From: Leptodactylus fallax
Taxonomy: Eukaryota; Chordata; Amphibia; Anura; Leptodactylidae
NCBI GenBank assembly: GCA_947044405.1
Contig: CAMRHE010000332.1
Coordinates: 2,038,001 to 2,102,000, forward strand
DNA length: 64,000 nt
Direction: 5' to 3'
The position numbers and the translations under genes were made by a program. Below are positions 59,071 to 64,000 of the stretch, in pieces (position 1 is the stretch's first letter; every line of letters starts with the position of its first letter). The notes beneath the pieces are model-generated. The model did not search any database. It saw only the letters and a list, made by a program, of their open reading frames with translations, and was not told the DNA's origin.

Positions 59071-59567
59071 TACAGTGCTGGCCAAAAGTATTGGCACCCC
59101 TGAAATTCTGTCAGATAATACTCAATTTCTTCCAGAAAATGATTGCAATCACAAATGCTTTGGTAATAATATCTTCATTTATTTTGCTTGCAATGAAAAA
59201 ACACAAAAGAGAATGAAAAAAAAAGTCAAATCATTGATCATTTTAAACAAAACTCCAAAAATGGGCCGAACAAAAGTATTGGCACCCTCAGCCTAATACT
59301 TGGTAGCACAACCTTTACACAAAATAACTGCGAACAACCGCTTCCGGTAACCATCAATGAGTTTCTTACAATGCTCCAATTTGCTTACAATTTGCTTACA
59401 ATTATCCAATTTGGCTTTTTGACAATATTTTTTGTGGTTTTCCATTGAAGACAAATTAAATGAAGATATTATTACCAAAGCATTTGTGATTGCAATCATT
59501 TTCTGGAAGAAATTGAGTATTATCTGACAGAATTGCAGGGGTGCCAATACTTTTGGCCAGCACTGTA
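59071..59567. mobile_element. Tc1-like MITE in gene E intron
   Basis: Ends CAGTGCTGGCCAAAAGTATT and its inverse, flanked by TA (59071-59072, 59566-59567). Long inverted arms and no transposase. The paralogous intron of gene C (about 33635-33655, TTACATATATACTG) lacks it. Confidence 0.88.
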
Positions 59568-59856
59568 CACACTGTCCCGGCACATGATGGAGGTGGGACT
59601 GCAATGGGTTCATTTATTTCCACTCCTTAACCTTCTGCTAAGGCTTCAAACTGTGCATAAATCATACCTCAACACAGTACACACCACACAATGAATGAAT
59701 GGTGCAGGAATGTGCATGTACGGACTGCCGACCCCCTTTCTCATGAAGAGTGATGTTCTCTTACTGGATGGAACTGGAGGAAACACATACAGGGACTGAA
59801 TTCATTCTTTCCATACAGATAATGAGAGGCCGTGTGTATTTAGTCATGTCTATTAC

Positions 59857-59980
59857 CTGCTGATGTGAGGGGCTGCTGATCCTCCATCATCACCTCCTTG
59901 TACACATCTTTGTGTCCTTCTAAATACTCCCACTCCTCCATGGAGAAATAGACAGTGACATCCTGACACCTTATAGGAAC
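59857..59980 (-). CDS. Gene E exon 3: KRAB A-box
   Basis: 124 nt, intact splice sites, KRAB core as in the other genes. It joins in phase 1 to the finger exon if exons 4 and 5 are skipped. Confidence 0.88.
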
Positions 59981-60059
59981 CTGACAACACAATGATACAG
60001 TCATCACCAGATCCCTTCATAGCTCCTCTATAATGTCCCAGCATTCCCAGCAGTGTCAC

Positions 60060-60239
60060 CTCTCCAGTCAGCAGCTCAATCATCTTGTTGGTGAGTTCTA
60101 GGATCTTCTGTCCATTGATCTCCTCATGTATCAGGGAGTGAGGTGGAGGCCCCGGGATTGGGCTCAGGGTTCTCCCCCATCCTTCAGACACAGGAGCCTG
60201 ACAGCGCCCACTAGAGGTCTTCTTCACTACTGTGTAATC
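60060..60239 (-). CDS. Gene E exon 2 (60 codons)
   Basis: It starts [20 protein letters not shown] after acceptor AACCAG and ends LLTGE at GAGAG|GTGACA. Both phases are 0. Confidence 0.85.
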
Positions 60240-60292
60240 CTGGTTATGGAGAGACACATTAATAAATATCACTAGATACATGTCCAGAGTCC

Positions 60293-61002
60293 CTCACCTC
60301 TCCAGTCATATCATCTGTTATTACTATAGATAAGAATGATGTCATGTGACATCATCAGAATCTCTCACCTCTCCAGTCATATCATCTGTTATTACTATAG
60401 ATAAGAATGATGTAATGTGACATCATCAGAATCTCTCACCTCTCCAGACATATCATCTGTTATTACTATAGATAAGAATGATGTAATGTGACATCATTAG
60501 AATCTCTCACCTCTCCAGTCATATCATCTGTTATTACTATAGATAAGAATGATGTAATGTGACATCATCAGAATCTCTCACCTCTCCAGTCATATCATCT
60601 GTTATCACTATAGATAAGAATGATGTAATGTGACATCATCAGAATCTCTCACCTCTCCAGTCATATCATCTGTTATTACTATAGATAAGAATGATGTAAT
60701 GTGACATCATCAGAATCTCTCACCTCTCCAGTCATATCATCTGTTATTACTATAGATAAGAATGATGTAATGTGACATCATCAGAATCTCTCACCTCTCC
60801 AGTCATATCATCTGTTATTACTATAGATAAGAATGATGTAATGTGACATCATCAGAATCTCTCACCTCTCCAGTCATATCATCTGTTATTACTATAGATA
60901 AGAATGATGTAATGTGACATCATCAGAATCTCTCACCTCTCCAGTCATATCATCTGTTATTACTATAGATAAGAATGATGTAATGTGACATCATCAGAAT
61001 CT
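60293..61002 (-). repeat. 71-bp tandem array in gene E intron 1, 10 units
   Basis: 710 bp, exactly ten units, each carrying the GGAGAG|GTGAGA donor copy (one unit with AGACAT in place of AGTCAT). Confidence 0.95.
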
Positions 61003-61007
61003 CTCAC

Positions 61008-61085
61008 CTCTCCAGTAAGCTGGTACAGTATCTCTAGGGTGAGACTGAATATACTTTCTGCCATCTTGTCTCTGTCCTTGTCCAT
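61008..61085 (-). CDS. Gene E exon 1 (start exon)
   Basis: It encodes MDKDRDKMAESIFSLTLEIL then YQLTGE, phase 0, donor GGAGAG|GTGAGA. Its length (26 codons) matches gene A rather than B-D. Confidence 0.75.
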
Positions 61086-64000
61086 CCTTGACTGGTTAGT
61101 CAAGAAAATATTGTTATATAGCAGATATGCACTGAAAGAATCCTATATTGTAGCAACCTGAATGGAAAAAAAGATGAGCAAATGTAAAATCATACAAATG
61201 TAGGTAAAATACAGAGATTAATTTGTAGAACAATATAGAACTATTGAACAATATAGAGAACTCAGGCTATAATCTCCACCATCTTTTATACAGTCAATAA
61301 ACATAGTGGTCACTTGTATACATCTCACTGCCCTACAATAGTTCCCAGGAAGACATATTTTATTTTTTATCTCCATCTGTTACTCCCCTTTTTGGTGTGT
61401 TTCAGAAAGGTGCTCATTTTCCTCTATTGCTGTAATCTATGGGGGACACCATTCAGGCAAAACTTCTTTCAGTTCTCAGAAAGCAGATTCAACCCCTGAC
61501 AAAGAAGGAAGGATCTAGTCATGCATTATCATGAAGCTTGTGACTTTGATCTGCTATTAAGCATCTTTTCTAACATTATCATGTGGAATTACCTTTTAAA
61601 AGGGACACTTCAATGTTTTTTTTTTTCTGACTCATATTGTCTGAAGGACCATCCCCTTAATAATTATAATCATAATTGTCTTTTCACAGTCTTATCCTGC
61701 TTTTTACTTTCTTCCGTAAGTCACATAATAGCAGAGACAAAACTAGAAATAGTTACAGGTACTTGATATGGGAGACAAAATCATCAATAGCATGTTTTGA
61801 ATCTACTTCAATGACTAAATTGTATAGCAAAAAAGTGCTTTAGTGTCACTTTGAGCCAGGTCACATGTAGCATCTGCTTTCCTTTTGCGTAATTCTGCGG
61901 TCTTTAATACCACCATTATATTCCTATTGGAATCAAGAGCCAAGCAAATTTGCGTTCTGAGGACTTAAAGGGTTTTCCCACCAAAACAAGGTATCCCCTA
62001 TACAGTGCTCATTCGAGTCCCCTGTTTACCTTATCAGTGGGAGTCTCAGCAGTCGGATCCCCAATGATCTGCAAGATATTCCCTATCTTATGCAAGAATG
62101 TTGTTTTATCAGCAATTTTGCAGAATCTCAAGATGACCATGGAAGCTTTGGTGATGAAGTGGCATGGGATGTAAGAAGGGCTGGAGAGTCGGTAGACCAG
62201 ACCAACGTCTCTTGACTCCACATATTTTTCCACAGCTCGACTCCGATTCCAACCCTTTCATAAATGGCTGAGAGTCATGGTCAGTCAGAAGTAGTAAGGC
62301 CAGGATCACATCTGCGTTCGAGTTTCCGTTCGGGAGTCCGCTTGGGGACTCCGAATGGAAACCTATACGCATAAAAAAGTGGTTTACCTGGGAAACCCGA
62401 GGACCCCATAGTCTATAATGGTTTCCGCACGAAACATGCGGAAACATGCAGAGAGGAAAGTGCTGCTTGCTTCGTGCGGAAACCGAGAGGAAACCACACG
62501 AACCTCATTATAGTCTATGGGGTCCGCGGATTTCCCAGGTAAACCGCTTTTTTTATGCATATAGATTTCCGTTCGGGGGGTCCCCAAGTGGACTCCCCCG
62601 AACGGAAACCCGAACTCAGATGTGAACTGGGCCTAAAGATCGTCTAAATCATGAAAAAGCCAATGATTGAATCCTTTAAACGTAACAACGTAACATTCTA
62701 TACATCTAATTGTGCAATATCGATAATTGTATCATATCATTTATCATAATTAATCACCTTATTTTGAAGCCGGACTTAGAGTTGGTAACTTTATTTCAGC
62801 TCCACCCAAAACTGTCCAACTCCGACTCTACAGCCCTGGGCGTAACAGGTGGTTTATTATATGAGAATATTCACATGACAGATTTTAGTTGACACCTGCA
62901 CAATCCAATCACAGACACTGAGGTTTCTCAGACAATTGAAAACTCACGATCTATTGTATCCAACAAGGTATACAAAGAACCCTGGAGGTCTGGGACATCT
63001 AGTCTCGGCTTCCATCATAGACCGGTGCTGTGTCACCACAATGGGATTGGATATAGGAATCCACCTTAAATATTAACCAGTCAATAACAGAAGCTACAAC
63101 TGGTGGAAAGACACCAATAGAGCGGTCCTCTCATGGTGAGAAATTTGAAGTTTGGAGCCCTACGCCATGTACCTATCCTACAAGTAAGTCTCTTGACATG
63201 GTACCATTTTGGCCCCACATACCAAAGGTCACATTATGGCTCCAATACATGCTGTATGTAGGAATGAGTGAACCAGCTCATAAGCAAGCCAGGTTCATTC
63301 AAAGTTTTCCAAAAATTTTGGGTTCAGTCGAACCTGAGATTTTTGGGGCTCGCCACATATATATCGTTATTATATTTTGGGGTCTTTGCAGACCCCAGAG
63401 TATTACAATCGAAAAACCTCCAGGAAGGTGCAGGAAAATAATAAACAGCTCACACTCACCTTTCCTTGGACTCCTCAAGTTTAGTCCAGTCTACTTTGGT
63501 GTCTTCAGACCTAATGGGTGACATCAGTGGTCCTGGGTCACTGCTGACGCTTTGTATCAAAGCAGCATGATGTCAATGTACCCCACATAACTGCTGAGGC
63601 CCAATCACAGGGCTCAGTGGTGGTCCATGGCCGCTGACATTACTCAGGAGGCCAGAAGATGCCGATAAAGAAGTCTGGATCGTGCAAATTTCGTAAGGTT
63701 CGCCGATCACTAGTTGTATCGTCATATCTACTAATAAAACCTATTTATTTTAGACCAAACATAAGAACACGCAGTTAGTTCCTCCTGGCACATAAATGTT
63801 TTTGTTTATCACTCTAGCACTTTAGCATTCTAAAAACAATACAATTCTATATGGGACACTAAAACCCTGGCCCAGAAGGACCTGTAGGTGGTTTAGTGTC
63901 CCATATTGACCTGACTGGTTCCCTTTAACTCTATTTGGGAAGTTGAAACGAAAAAAACAAAACAAAACATTGTTTTACATTATGATATATATGTACATGA
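61086..64000. other. Region upstream of gene E: MITEs and degraded sequence, no gene
   Basis: A TAAAGGGTTTTCCCACC segment at 61967 and a foldback MITE at 62295-62635 are visible. Positions 63360-63630 resemble parts of the hAT element at 34860-35180 (GGGGTCTTTGCAGACCCCAG; GCTGAGGCCCAATCACAGG). No copy of the promoter-like module was found here. Confidence 0.45.
62295..62635. mobile_element. Foldback MITE
   Basis: The two halves are inverted copies: TTTCCGTTCGGGAG...CATAAAAAAGTGGTTTACC on the left and GGTAAACCGCTTTTTTTATG...CCCGAACGGAAACC on the right, around CATAGTCTATAATG. It is non-coding. Confidence 0.75.

Overview
This is vertebrate genomic DNA, most likely from a frog. The evidence is intron-split KRAB-type C2H2 zinc-finger genes with an N-terminal exon arrangement I know from amphibian 'oocyte/gastrula zinc finger'-like proteins, a chromodomain Ty3/gypsy element, a Penelope-like element, hAT, Tc1 and TTAA-target elements, and long AT/GT microsatellites. 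The species cannot be read from the sequence. Long bacterial-style ORFs are absent apart from repeats and zinc-finger exons.

The backbone is a tandem cluster of five paralogous KRAB zinc-finger genes, all on the minus strand, here called A (596-7161), B (16191-19116), C (31851-38239), D (45126-50548) and E (57321-61085). The splice structure can be rebuilt from matching GT/AG sites and codon phases. Exon 1 is a short start exon ending in LTGE, exon 2 is 60 codons ending in LLTGE, and exon 3 (124 nt) carries the KRAB A-box. Exons 4 and 5 (95 and 103 nt) are intact only in A and B. A single large last exon holds an acidic leader and 7-17 C2H2 fingers. Intron 1 of every gene is an exact 71-bp tandem array (5, 7, 11, 9 and 10 units). 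Each unit repeats the sequence around the real exon 1 splice donor. C and D share the same in-frame stop and the same frameshift in the finger exon. A, B and E have long open finger arrays, although B loses its last finger to a 1-base deletion.

The cluster grew by block duplication. The 3' flanks of C, D and E carry the same interspersed repeats in the same order (29-bp satellite, a 'GGCCCCACGTTGC' TIR element, a partial TTAA element), and the 5' flanks of B, C and D match each other. Later insertions can be ordered because paralogous copies keep the empty site. These include a 3,002-bp hAT element with an 8-bp duplication inside the 71-bp array of C, a Penelope-like element with a 14-bp duplication between the KRAB and finger exons of D, TTAA elements upstream of C and 3' of E, and a Tc1-like MITE in E.

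Between genes the window holds a 30-bp minisatellite (9285-10800), a composite decayed hAT/Tc1 region (11567-15806), a solo LTR (19848-20501), an 85-bp repeat of a promoter-like module (22600-23010), and a 5.4-kb chromovirus-type Ty3/gypsy element with two near-identical LTRs (23758-29119) nested in a Tc1-type terminal repeat. There are also two hammerhead-ribozyme-like folds at 51589-51638 and 51764-51810. The last 3 kb holds only MITE-like and degraded sequence.
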